A stretch of 36,905 nucleotides of DNA from a candidate division KSB1 bacterium (GTDB taxonomy: Bacteria; Zhuqueibacterota; Zhuqueibacteria; Residuimicrobiales; Krinioviventaceae). Location of the stretch: positions 54,632 through 91,536 of the forward strand of contig JAPDQV010000004.1 of NCBI GenBank assembly GCA_034505495.1, read 5' to 3'. Below, piece by piece: positions 18,504-26,537 of this stretch. The stretch's first letter is position 1, and the number at the start of each line of letters is the position of its first letter. A program made the translations under genes and the position numbers. The notes beneath the pieces are model-generated. The model was given only the letters and a program-made list of their open reading frames with translations. It made no database searches and had not been told where the DNA came from.

Positions 18504-19106
18504 GTGAAGATCAATCAGGCGGAATTTGTCAAGAGCGTGGCGCGACTCGATCAACTTCCCAAAGACGGCCTTCCGCAGATCGCCTTTGCAGGCCGTTCCA
18601 ATGTCGGCAAATCGAGTCTGCTCAACAAGCTGTTTAATCGCAAGAATTTGGCTCTTGTGAGCTCCTCGCCGGGTAAAACCAGGCTGCTCAACTTTTACCG
18701 AGTGAACAACTCCTGCTACTTTGTTGATTTGCCCGGATACGGCTTTGCCAAAGTTTCGAAAGCGCAGCAGGAGTCTTGGCGGCGGCTGATCGAAGCCTAT
18801 TTAAGTCGAAGTAGGGATCTACGCGGCGTCGTGGTTCTTACCGATATTCGTTTGGAGGTGCAGCAGAGCGATCGACAGATGCTGGAGTGGCTGCGGTCGC
18901 TGGGCACTCCCTTTATCGTGGTTGGCACCAAAGCAGACAAGCTGTCGAAAATGCAACTGCAGCGTCGGATCAAAGAGAATCTTGAGGCGTTGGCCGATTT
19001 AAATGTTTCCGAGATCCTGCCGTTTTCCGCTCTTACCGGCGAAGGCAGGACGGAGCTGCTGGCAGTGATCGGCCGTTTGATCCGCCCGCAAGAGGCGGAG
19101 CCATAA
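18504..19106 (+). CDS. engB: Ribosome biogenesis GTP-binding protein EngB (YsxC/YihA)
   Basis: A 200-aa GTPase for large-subunit assembly. G1 is GRSNVGKSS (residues 30-38), G2/G3 are SPGKTRLLNFY and DLPGYGFAKVS, G4 is TKADKLS and G5 SALTGEG. It starts at GTG 18504 with a strong AAGGAGG at 18491-18497. It is placed just after clpX, as in many bacteria (clpX-engB or lon-engB). Confidence 0.95.
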   Translation: MKINQAEFVKSVARLDQLPKDGLPQIAFAGRSNVGKSSLLNKLFNRKNLALVSSSPGKTRLLNFYRVNNSCYFVDLPGYGFAKVSKAQQESWRRLIEAYLSRSRDLRGVVVLTDIRLEVQQSDRQMLEWLRSLGTPFIVVGTKADKLSKMQLQRRIKENLEALADLNVSEILPFSALTGEGRTELLAVIGRLIRPQEAEP

Positions 19107-19121
19107 ACAGGGAGAATCGTC

Positions 19122-20324
19122 ATGGCGATCGTTACGCCGCAAATCAAGGACTTTATGCAGACACAGTCGTGGATACGCCGCATGTTCGAGGCGGCGGCCG
19201 AATTAAAGGCCAAATACGGAGAGGATCGGGTCTTTGATTTCAGCCTCGGCAATCCCGACGTTCCGCCGCCTGCAGAAGTGGCGCAGGCGCTGCATGACCT
19301 CGCGCAACGCGCATCCAAGCCGCTGTCCTTCGGCTATTGTCCCAATGCCGGTCTGCCGGCTGTGCGCGAAGCGCTGGCCGGCCGCGTCAGCGAAGAACAG
19401 CAGACTCCTCTTGCCGGAAAGCATATCGTTGTGACCTGCGGTGCCGCCGGAGCGATGAATGCACTTTTCCGCGCCATTCTCCTGCCCGACGACGAGGTGA
19501 TGACTTTTTCACCCTATTTTGTGGAATACGGCTTTTATGCCGCCAATTTCGGCGCCCGATTGGTAACGGTACCCAGCCGCAACGACTTTTCACTCGATCC
19601 GAAAGCGCTCGAAGCGGCGATAACGAACAGAACACGCGCCCTGATTCTCAACTCGCCGAACAATCCCACCGGTGTCGTCTATAGTCGCGAAGAGTTGGAA
19701 GCGGTGGTTGATATACTGACGCTTAAATCCGCCGAGTACGGCCGGCCGATCCTGTTGATCTCCGATGAACCTTACCGCTTTTTAACCTACGACGGACTTA
19801 CGCCACCGGCAATTCTGCCGCTGTATGACTCGAGCGTCATCATCAGCTCGTTCTCAAAAAGTCTCTCTTTGGCGGGCGAGCGCATCGGCTACTTGGCCGT
19901 CAATCCCCGCCTCGACGGCGCCGATCTTTTGCTTAATGGAATCATTCTCGCCAACCGAATTCTCGGCTACGTCAACGCGCCGATTATCGGCCAGCATATT
20001 ATTCTCGCCTCGCTTCATGCCGGCGTAGACGTTACCGTTTATGAACAACGTCGCCGCGCCATGGCTGAAATTTTAGACGAAATGGGCTTTGAATACGTAA
20101 TGCCGCAAGGTGCTTTTTACTTTTTTCCGAAAACTCCGCAGGGTTACAGCGACGATGATTTTATCAAACTGCTGCTGAGCGAAAACATAATCGCCGTTCC
20201 GGGAGGCGGGTTCGGCCGCGAAGGCCACTTTCGCGTCGCCTTTTGCATGGAAGAAAGCATCATCCGCGCCTCCCGATCCGCTTGGCTCAGGGTAAAAGAC
20301 AAGCTGGCCTCCCCTCCTCAATAA
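19122..20324 (+). CDS. Class I/II pyridoxal-phosphate aminotransferase
   Basis: A 400-aa aminotransferase. The PLP lysine is Lys246 (SSFSKSLSLAGERIGY), with NSPNNPTGVVYS and SDEPYRFL supplying the usual Asn and Asp/Tyr contacts, and GGGFGREGHFRVAFC near the C-terminus. It belongs to the aspartate/aromatic aminotransferase family; the amino-acid specificity cannot be fixed. It begins 15 nt after engB, so it is likely co-transcribed. Confidence 0.88.
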   Translation: MAIVTPQIKDFMQTQSWIRRMFEAAAELKAKYGEDRVFDFSLGNPDVPPPAEVAQALHDLAQRASKPLSFGYCPNAGLPAVREALAGRVSEEQQTPLAGKHIVVTCGAAGAMNALFRAILLPDDEVMTFSPYFVEYGFYAANFGARLVTVPSRNDFSLDPKALEAAITNRTRALILNSPNNPTGVVYSREELEAVVDILTLKSAEYGRPILLISDEPYRFLTYDGLTPPAILPLYDSSVIISSFSKSLSLAGERIGYLAVNPRLDGADLLLNGIILANRILGYVNAPIIGQHIILASLHAGVDVTVYEQRRRAMAEILDEMGFEYVMPQGAFYFFPKTPQGYSDDDFIKLLLSENIIAVPGGGFGREGHFRVAFCMEESIIRASRSAWLRVKDKLASPPQ

Positions 20325-20656
20325 AAGGTTGCCGGCGTCTGCAGGGTATCCAACAAAGATCCGGCAACAGATCACCCGAGACTTTGGATAACAGGCCTGC
20401 AACGCCCTGCCCATTTTTACGAGAAGGGCGATCAGCTTAATCCCTGCGTCCCGATACGCAAAGACGAGCCCGCAAGCAAGCCCACTAAAGATTGAGCGAA
20501 TTTGCGCCAATAAGCCTGCAACCTTTATAAAGGTTAATGCAAGGCATAGGCAATTTTCCTTTCCAAGTATCGGCTGAGATCATACCCCGTTTTGTGTCTG
20601 GTTGTTTTTGTTCCTATTCGAAGGAAATATATTTTCCGCGATGGGAGCGGAATATA
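20325..20656. other. Non-coding stretch with several inverted repeats
   Basis: No credible gene is visible between the aminotransferase and the promoter at 20657. GTTGCCGG (20328-20335) pairs with CCGGCAAC (20361-20368), an 8-bp stem without a T-run. The 9-mer GCCTGCAAC occurs twice, near 20394 and 20513. A palindrome lies at 20520-20535. The only open frame (20537-20725) has no ribosome site and no coding character. Confidence 0.4.
20520..20535. repeat. 16-bp perfect palindrome
   Basis: AACCTTTATAAAGGTT is a perfect inverted repeat. It is extended by imperfect arms (GCCTGCA on the left, TGCAAGGC on the right), giving a possible hairpin or dimeric-regulator site of about 33 bp. Confidence 0.55.
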
Positions 20657-20658
20657 TT
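20626..20658. promoter_or_regulatory. Inverted repeat upstream of a promoter, operator candidate
   Basis: AATATA..TTCCGC (20626-20639) and GCGGAATATATT (20647-20658) form a near-perfect inverted repeat around a 7-nt centre. The right arm runs into the -35 box at 20657. Confidence 0.4.
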
Positions 20659-20685
20659 GACTTTTTGCAATAATAGTCGTAAATT
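20657..20685 (+). promoter_or_regulatory. Promoter for the unknown 259-aa gene
   Basis: TTGACT (20657-20662) and TAAATT (20680-20685) with a 17-nt spacer; the boxes are identical to those at the tRNA promoter. Transcription would start about 70 nt before the ATG at 20762. Confidence 0.6.
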
Positions 20686-20761
20686 CAATTCAAACGGCCG
20701 GACAAAACCGAGAGCAATGAAATAAAAGGCCGTGGCGCATGAGCCGAAAGGGAAGACAGGG

Positions 20762-21541
20762 ATGAAGGTATATCTTTACCTTTCCATGATACCGGAAGCA
20801 TTGATCTATTCCATGCTTCCGCCGGATGATTTTGGACGGTACTATGCGGTCGGCACTCGCAAAAAGACGCGCGGCGAGGCTATTTTTTTCAGCGTGGATG
20901 AAAATAAAGTCGACCCGAGTCTACCGCTTGAAGCGGCGGCAAAACGCTGCGTACCGAACCCCGACGGCTCTCCGAAACGATCCGTCTATGTGTCGATCTA
21001 CCGGGCTTTGGAGCATGTGCCCATTAATGCTTTGAAGAATCTATATCTGGCGACTTCAACGGGCCACGTTCTGGAGATCAAGTCGCAGCCTTACAAGCCG
21101 AGCGAAGAACGTCGGCTTCACTTGTATCAAGAGCTGGCGCCGGTCGATCCGATGATTGCATCCAATTTGGAACCTCTGGCTTTTAGTCGAACGATCACCA
21201 ATAAGGGCAGTCTTGTCTATGTTCCGCGGCTTGCTTTTGTGGAGCTTACACTCGGCAATTTAGCCGAAAATCCCAAAACCGGTTCCGCCTATGATCTGCC
21301 CTACCGCAATATTGATCATTTGCGTGATTGTCTGCTCGAATTGGTGAACAATCCGAGCAAACTGACCAAAGCGGTTTCCCGCGCTATGGGATGCGAGTTG
21401 ATCTTTCGCACCATCAAGAACGGCTTTTTCGTCGGCGACGACAAAGAGTTTGCTTTTTATCCCTTCCCCTCGTTAGAGGAATTGGAAGATAAATATTACG
21501 AGTGGTGGCGATCTGCTAACCTCATTCCGTTTGAGGATTAA
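20762..21541 (+). CDS. Unrecognised 259-aa protein
   Basis: I do not recognise this protein. It has 259 residues from ATG 20762 (MKVYLYLSMIP) with AAGGGAAG about 8 nt upstream. An earlier in-frame GTG at 20732 is less likely. It appears soluble, with no signal peptide or membrane segment. Visible blocks are MLPPDDFGRYYAVGTRKKTRGEAIFFSV near the start, KRSVYVSIYRALEHVP, YVPRLAFVELTLGNLA, and an acidic/aromatic C-terminus (LEELEDKYYEWWRSANLIP). No catalytic motif is evident. It has its own promoter with an overlapping inverted repeat and is followed by a structured RNA segment, so it is probably a single-gene transcription unit. Confidence 0.8.
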   Translation: MKVYLYLSMIPEALIYSMLPPDDFGRYYAVGTRKKTRGEAIFFSVDENKVDPSLPLEAAAKRCVPNPDGSPKRSVYVSIYRALEHVPINALKNLYLATSTGHVLEIKSQPYKPSEERRLHLYQELAPVDPMIASNLEPLAFSRTITNKGSLVYVPRLAFVELTLGNLAENPKTGSAYDLPYRNIDHLRDCLLELVNNPSKLTKAVSRAMGCELIFRTIKNGFFVGDDKEFAFYPFPSLEELEDKYYEWWRSANLIPFED

Positions 21542-21559
21542 TCCTTTTCTCTAGGCCGT

Positions 21560-21659
21560 AAGACCACTCAAAAGCTGGGCTTTGACGATATGGAAAGCGG
21601 CTGTCTTTCATGCCGCTGACAGCCGATGCAAAGCACGGTGTTTGCGTGGTCTTTTTTAT
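21560..21659 (+). ncRNA. Branched RNA structure ending in a U-run: terminator or structured leader
   Basis: AAGACCAC (21560-21567) closes with GTGGTCTT (21646-21653), followed by a run of T. Inside are three possible hairpins: CAAAAGC/GCTTTG (21569-21584), AGCGGC/GCCGCT (21596-21617; alternatively GGCTGTC/GACAGCC at 21599-21624), and GCAAA/TTTGC (21628-21645), which stacks directly on the closing stem. It may be the terminator of the upstream gene or a regulatory leader of hppA, which starts about 45 nt later. It does not match a riboswitch that I know. Confidence 0.45.
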
Positions 21660-21704
21660 ATACACTGAACGCATTTATGTTGAACTCTAGTTGAAGGAGA
21701 ACCA

Positions 21705-23918
21705 ATGCTGAATCCACTTTTCTGGTTGGTGCCGGTAGCTTCGTTAATCGCTCTCGGCTTTGCTTTCCTTTTCTTCAAGCAGATGATGCGGTTGGATGAA
21801 GGGACGGAAAGAATGCGGACCATTGCCGCACACGTCCGCGTCGGCGCCATGGCTTATCTCAAGCAGCAGTACAAAGTCGTTTTGATGGTGTTTATCGTTC
21901 TCACGTTGCTGTTTGCCTTTATGGCCTATGTACTGAAAGTCCAAAACGGCTGGGTCCCCTTTGCTTTTCTGACCGGCGGATTCTTTTCGGGATTGGCCGG
22001 ATTCATCGGCATGAAGACCGCGACCTATGCCAGCGCCCGTACCGCCAATGCGGCGCAGAAATCGCTCAATCAGGGCCTGCAGGTCGCCTTTCGCTCCGGT
22101 GCGGTTATGGGCTTGGTGGTCGTCGGCCTGGCGCTATTGGACATCTCGCTCTGGTTTTTAATCCTCAACCATTTCTATCCTGCAGCGACGGACACTCACA
22201 ATCTGATCGTCATTACCACGACCATGCTGACATTCGGCATGGGCGCATCGACTCAGGCGTTGTTTGCGCGCGTGGGCGGCGGCATCTACACCAAGGCTGC
22301 CGATGTCGGCGCCGACCTCGTCGGTAAGGTCGAAGCCGGCATTCCGGAAGACGACCCGCGCAACCCGGCGACTATTGCCGACAATGTCGGCGACAATGTG
22401 GGCGACGTGGCAGGAATGGGCGCCGACCTCTATGAATCCTATGCCGGTTCGATTCTGGCGACGGCCGCTCTCGGCGCAGCGGCTTTTATGGGACTCGGCG
22501 TTGCGGTGCAGTTCAAAGCGGTCATCGCTCCCATGCTGATTGCGGCGGTCGGTACGGTCCTGTCGATCATCGGCATCTATGCCGTGCGCACCGGCGAGGA
22601 CGCCACCCAGAAACAGCTTCTCGGCGCACTTGGACGCGGCATCAATCTGAGCTCGATCCTGATCGTTGTAACTTCTTTCCTTATTCTGCGCGCCCTCGAT
22701 CTGCCCAATTATGTAGGCATTTGGGGCTCCATTCTCTTCGGCCTGGTTGCCGGCTGGCTGATCGGTAAAGAAACCGAGTATTTCACTTCCGAGGCTTACA
22801 GGCCTACTCGCCACATTGCCGACAATGCCACAACAGGCCCGGCCACGGTCATCATCGCCGGACTGGGGACGGGAATGCTTTCAACCGCATTCCCCGTACT
22901 AACCATCGTTATCGGGACAATCTTTGCCTATCTATGCGCTGCGGGCTTTGACGTGACCAATATGTCTGCCGGCCTTTACGGCATCGGCATCGCCGCCGTC
23001 GGCATGCTGTCCACGCTCGGCATCACCTTAGCCACCGACGCCTACGGCCCCATCGCCGACAACGCCGGCGGCAACGCGGAAATGAGCGGCCTCGGAAAAG
23101 AAGTTCGCCGCCGCACCGATGCTCTTGACTCCCTCGGCAACACGACGGCAGCGACCGGCAAGGGTTTTGCCATCGGTTCTGCGGCGCTGACGGCTCTGGC
23201 TCTTTTGGCCTCCTATATCGAAGAACTCAAAATCGGTATCGTGCGCGTCATCAACAACGTCGGCTCATACACCTTCCCGAACGGCCTGCAGCTTTCCAAT
23301 TTGGCCGAAGTCAACAAGTTGGAACTGGTTGATTTCATGCACTATTTCGACGTGCATTTGATGAATCCTAAGGTGCTTCTCGGCATGTTCGTCGGCGCCA
23401 TGATGGCCTTCTTGTTCTGCGGTCTCACGATGACCGCCGTCGGACGCGCCGCTGCAAGCATGGTCAACGAAGTCCGTCGCCAATTCCGTGAAATCAAAGG
23501 CATTATGGAAGGCAAAGCAGAGCCCGACTATGCTTCGTGCGTGGCTATTTCGACCAAAGGAGCGCAGCGCGAGATGATGCTGCCTTCGCTTCTGGCCATT
23601 GCAGCGCCGATCCTTATGGGCCTCGTTTTCGGCGCAGCCGGTGTGATGGGTCTCCTGACCGGCGGCCTGGCGGCAGGCTTTGTGCTCGCTGTGTTTATGG
23701 CTAATGCAGGCGGCGCCTGGGACAATGCGAAAAAGTACATTGAAGGCGGTGCGCACGGCGGCAAAGGTTCCGATGCTCACAAAGCCGCCGTCGTCGGCGA
23801 TACGGTCGGCGATCCGTTCAAAGACACCTCCGGCCCCAGCCTCAATATCCTCATTAAACTGATGAGCATGGTTGCCATTGTAATGGCCGGATTGACCGTG
23901 ACATTTTCTCTGCTCTGA
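21705..23918 (+). CDS. hppA: K+-dependent ion-translocating membrane pyrophosphatase
   Basis: A 737-aa integral membrane protein with about 16 helices that couples pyrophosphate hydrolysis to ion pumping. Substrate motifs include [43 protein letters not shown] and [19 protein letters not shown]. In [10 protein letters not shown] (478-487) the key residue is Ala482, as in K+-dependent enzymes; K+-independent ones have Lys there. Glu244 in DLYESY is at the place used by Na+-pumping members such as the Thermotoga enzyme, so Na+ or mixed Na+/H+ transport is possible. The ribosome site is AAGGAGA at 21694-21700. It is a single-gene unit followed by a strong terminator. Confidence 0.96.
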   Translation: MLNPLFWLVPVASLIALGFAFLFFKQMMRLDEGTERMRTIAAHVRVGAMAYLKQQYKVVLMVFIVLTLLFAFMAYVLKVQNGWVPFAFLTGGFFSGLAGFIGMKTATYASARTANAAQKSLNQGLQVAFRSGAVMGLVVVGLALLDISLWFLILNHFYPAATDTHNLIVITTTMLTFGMGASTQALFARVGGGIYTKAADVGADLVGKVEAGIPEDDPRNPATIADNVGDNVGDVAGMGADLYESYAGSILATAALGAAAFMGLGVAVQFKAVIAPMLIAAVGTVLSIIGIYAVRTGEDATQKQLLGALGRGINLSSILIVVTSFLILRALDLPNYVGIWGSILFGLVAGWLIGKETEYFTSEAYRPTRHIADNATTGPATVIIAGLGTGMLSTAFPVLTIVIGTIFAYLCAAGFDVTNMSAGLYGIGIAAVGMLSTLGITLATDAYGPIADNAGGNAEMSGLGKEVRRRTDALDSLGNTTAATGKGFAIGSAALTALALLASYIEELKIGIVRVINNVGSYTFPNGLQLSNLAEVNKLELVDFMHYFDVHLMNPKVLLGMFVGAMMAFLFCGLTMTAVGRAAASMVNEVRRQFREIKGIMEGKAEPDYASCVAISTKGAQREMMLPSLLAIAAPILMGLVFGAAGVMGLLTGGLAAGFVLAVFMANAGGAWDNAKKYIEGGAHGGKGSDAHKAAVVGDTVGDPFKDTSGPSLNILIKLMSMVAIVMAGLTVTFSLL

Positions 23919-23933
23919 TTGGATTGGGTTCTC

Positions 23934-23968
23934 AAAAAGGGCGATGAGATGATCATCGCCCTTTTTTT
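23934..23968 (+). terminator. Rho-independent terminator of hppA
   Basis: GGGCGATGA (23939-23947) pairs perfectly with TCATCGCCC (23953-23961) over a 5-nt loop and is followed by seven T. The preceding AAAAA can pair with the T-run, so it may act in both directions. Confidence 0.92.
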
Positions 23969-23996
23969 GTAGGCCTATGTTTTGCAGGAGGTTTTG

Positions 23997-25133
23997 ATGG
24001 AAAACCTGGAGGCAAAAGAAATCAGTCGCCTGGTGCGGACGGTCTTTCCGCCGCTTGCCCATGAAGAAAGTCTTGCCATTTTGATCGACATCCCAAATGC
24101 CTCAGAATCCGATACGCCTGCCTGGCGTCTGCGCCGCGTCATCGCTTATGAATGGTATCGGTCTTTGAGCGAAAGCCCCTTGGAAGCGGGGCTAAAGGAT
24201 GTCGCGCTGATCGCCTATCCAAGCGTGGACCGCAACAACGCCGATCTGCCGGAGTACGGCTTTTTTCTGACGGAGCCGCCGCCGAACGTTGCCCGCGATC
24301 TTTCCGACCCCAAACAATCCTTTCAGAAAATCTTTTCCAAGTATCAACTGTTTCTGGCTCCGACGCAGTATTCGACGACGGCACCCTTGAAAAATGCAGC
24401 CAAGATTTTCGGCTTTCGCGCCGCCACCATGCCCGGCTTTTCGCCGGCAATGATACCGGCTCTGCGCCTCGATTATGAAAAGATCCACGCCCGCTGCTCT
24501 CTTTTGAAACAAAAGCTGGATGTAGCCGTCGCTGTTCATGCAGTTTTTAAAGTTGACGAAAACCTTCTGGAGATGACCTTTGATCTGAGGCATCACACAG
24601 CCCATCTCAGCAGCGGTCGATTTTTTGAGGCGGGAACCGCAGGCAATCTGCCGAGCGGTGAAACCTATATTGTTCCCTATGAAGGAGAAAAGGGCGAGGC
24701 AAGTCGCACTGCCGGTTTGCTGCCTGTACAATTCGACGATGAGATCGTCATTTATCGTGTGGAAAACAATCGAGCTGTCGAGGTCATGAGCAGCGGCGAA
24801 AAGAGCGAAAGCGAAGCCGAGCTGCTGCGCCGCGAGCCGGCGTACGGCAATATTGCCGAGCTGGGGTTCGGTGTACTGGACGGATTCGGCATCGCGCCCA
24901 TCGGCGAGATTTTGCTCGACGAGAAACTCGGCTTTCATGTCGCCTTTGGCCGCAGCGATCATTTCGGCGGCGTCGTCGGACCGTCGGCATTCTCTTCACC
25001 GTCTCAGGCCGTTCACATCGACCGCATTTATGTTCCGAAGGTGCAGAACCGTATCCAATTGCTTTCGGTCGATTTGGATTTCGGTGCGCATTGGGAACGA
25101 CTCATCGATCGGCACGGCTATGTCATTTTTTAG
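23997..25133 (+). CDS. M29 aminopeptidase-like protein
   Basis: A 378-aa soluble protein starting at ATG 23997 with a perfect AGGAGG at 23986-23991. The C-terminal half resembles the thermophilic metallo-aminopeptidase family M29 (AmpS/aminopeptidase T). AGNLPSGETYIVPYEGE has the Glu that binds metal, and IAELGFGVLDGFGIAPIGEILLDEK and LGFHVAFGRSDHFGG carry the expected Glu, His and Asp/His. The N-terminal half is less conserved. It could be a peptidase or an M29-like enzyme of another activity, since ring-cleaving dioxygenase NicX shares this fold. The exact function is uncertain. Confidence 0.68.
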   Translation: MENLEAKEISRLVRTVFPPLAHEESLAILIDIPNASESDTPAWRLRRVIAYEWYRSLSESPLEAGLKDVALIAYPSVDRNNADLPEYGFFLTEPPPNVARDLSDPKQSFQKIFSKYQLFLAPTQYSTTAPLKNAAKIFGFRAATMPGFSPAMIPALRLDYEKIHARCSLLKQKLDVAVAVHAVFKVDENLLEMTFDLRHHTAHLSSGRFFEAGTAGNLPSGETYIVPYEGEKGEASRTAGLLPVQFDDEIVIYRVENNRAVEVMSSGEKSESEAELLRREPAYGNIAELGFGVLDGFGIAPIGEILLDEKLGFHVAFGRSDHFGGVVGPSAFSSPSQAVHIDRIYVPKVQNRIQLLSVDLDFGAHWERLIDRHGYVIF

Positions 25134-25293
25134 ACCCCGTGCTTAACATTTTGCTTGTTTTTTTTGTGATTTTATTCTACTTTGATATTGGATTGAGGCT
25201 TTCCATTGACAAACATGCGGATGAGGGTGAAGCGTAAAGAAAGACAGCCATCGATAAGCGATAAAATCTGCCTTCATACGGCATGCAAGATGG

Positions 25294-25326
25294 AAGTGCA
25301 TTCAAAATAGGGTGCACTTTTTTTTT
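25294..25326 (+). terminator. Rho-independent terminator
   Basis: AAGTGCA (25294-25300) pairs with TGCACTT (25313-25319), followed by a run of T to 25326. It lies about 160 nt after the M29-like gene and only 33 nt before the next start codon. Confidence 0.75.
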
Positions 25327-25359
25327 GTCAGGGTAGGGATAAATTGAGGAGTATTTCTC

Positions 25360-26082
25360 TTGCAAAAAGTACTGGAACTGCTGATTGATCTGCAGGAAAT
25401 CGACGCCCAGCTGTTGATGCTGCAGAAGGAAAAAGGCGATCTGCCGATGCGGGTAGACGCCATGAGTGAAGAAATCAATCAGTTGGAAAAAAAGTTGGCC
25501 GGAAACCGCGGCATGTTGGAAGCACATCGCGAGGAACTGGCGCTAGTGGAGAGAAATATCGATCTCTATGATACCCGATTGAATAAATACAAGACGCAAT
25601 TATATCAGGTTCGCAATAATCGCGAATATGATGCCATTTCGAACGAGATCGACGCCGCAGTGCAGGCCAAAAGTGAGGCCGAGGCGCGCAAAGGCGAGCT
25701 AAGCAAACTGGTGGAGCGGGAACAGGAAGAGATTGCGCGTTTGGAAGCACTGCACGCCGAACGCCAACAGAGATTGGCCGAGCTGCAGAAAGAGCTGGAA
25801 GCCGTATCGGCGCAGACACGCGAAAAAGAGGAGGCACTGACGGCTCGGCGCAATGCCATGGCCGAGCGATTGCCGCGGCCGATTGTCAGCACGTATGAGC
25901 GGATTCGTACGGCGCGGGGCGGTTATGCGTTGGCGTTTTTGCGCAACGGGGCCTGCAGCCAGTGTTCCACGCGTATTCCACCGCAACGGGGCCTGGAAAT
26001 CCGCATGATGAACCGCATCCACCTGTGTGAGGTTTGCGGCCGCATTTTGGTTTGGAAACCGGAGCTTACAGAGACGGAGTAA
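25360..26082 (+). CDS. Coiled-coil C4 zinc-ribbon protein (CT398/DUF164 family)
   Basis: A 240-aa protein. Residues about 5-185 are an almost continuous coiled coil rich in Glu, Lys, Leu and Arg (QVRNNREYDAISNEID is the conserved hinge). The C-terminus has a zinc ribbon with C199-x2-C202 and C223-x2-C226. This matches the CT398-like family, a widespread conserved protein of unclear function; Chlamydia CT398 binds sigma-54 and type III secretion parts. It starts at TTG 25360 with GAGGAG at 25346-25351. Confidence 0.9.
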   Translation: MQKVLELLIDLQEIDAQLLMLQKEKGDLPMRVDAMSEEINQLEKKLAGNRGMLEAHREELALVERNIDLYDTRLNKYKTQLYQVRNNREYDAISNEIDAAVQAKSEAEARKGELSKLVEREQEEIARLEALHAERQQRLAELQKELEAVSAQTREKEEALTARRNAMAERLPRPIVSTYERIRTARGGYALAFLRNGACSQCSTRIPPQRGLEIRMMNRIHLCEVCGRILVWKPELTETE

Positions 26083-26132
26083 CCTGCGGCAGATTTTTTA
26101 AGCCGTGGTTTGTTGTTTGAAAAACGGGCGTT

Positions 26133-26493
26133 CCGAAGCAGGTCAGACGATCGCGTTCCGACTCGATCGGAATGAGGAAAGTCCGAACTCCACAGGGCAG
26201 AGTGGTCCGTAACACGGACCTCGGGTGACCGAGGGAAAGTGCCACAGAAACGACACGGTCTCGGGATTCCGGGACAAAGGTGAAATGGCGAGGTAAGAGC
26301 TCACCGCTTCAACGGTGACGTTGAAGGCAGGGCAAACCCCACTCGGAGCAAGACCAAATAGGCGGAGAGAGACGGCCCGTCTCGTTTGATCCGCGGGTAG
26401 GTCGCTTGAGGCGTCGGGCAACCGGCGTCCTAGAGAAATGATCGTCGTCCCGATTTTCGGGATTACAGAATTCGGCTTACCGACCTGCTTCGG
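26133..26493 (+). ncRNA. rnpB: RNase P RNA, bacterial type A
   Basis: A 361-nt RNA closed by the P1 helix CCGAAGCAGGTC (26133-26144) with GACCTGCTTCGG (26482-26493). Conserved regions are GAGGAAAGTCCGAACTCC, the ACAGAAACGACAC segment, GCAGGGCAAACCCC followed by GAGCAAGACCAAATAG, AGAGAAATGATCGTCG, and ACAGAATTCGGCTTA near the 3' end. It is followed by a T-rich TTATTTTTT. It is the catalytic subunit that trims tRNA 5' leaders. recJ begins 44 nt downstream. Confidence 0.96.
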
Positions 26494-26537
26494 TTATTTT
26501 TTGTCGGTTGCCGGCAACACAAGACGTTGGAGAGTTT

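Noticed and set aside
20537..20725. Possible 62-aa gene before the unknown protein
   Set aside because: It spans the palindrome flank, the operator-like repeat and the promoter, and has no ribosome site.
21560..21653. A tRNA or tRNA-like gene
   Set aside because: The cruciform resembles a tRNA outline, but the T-loop and D-loop consensus bases are absent and stem lengths do not fit.
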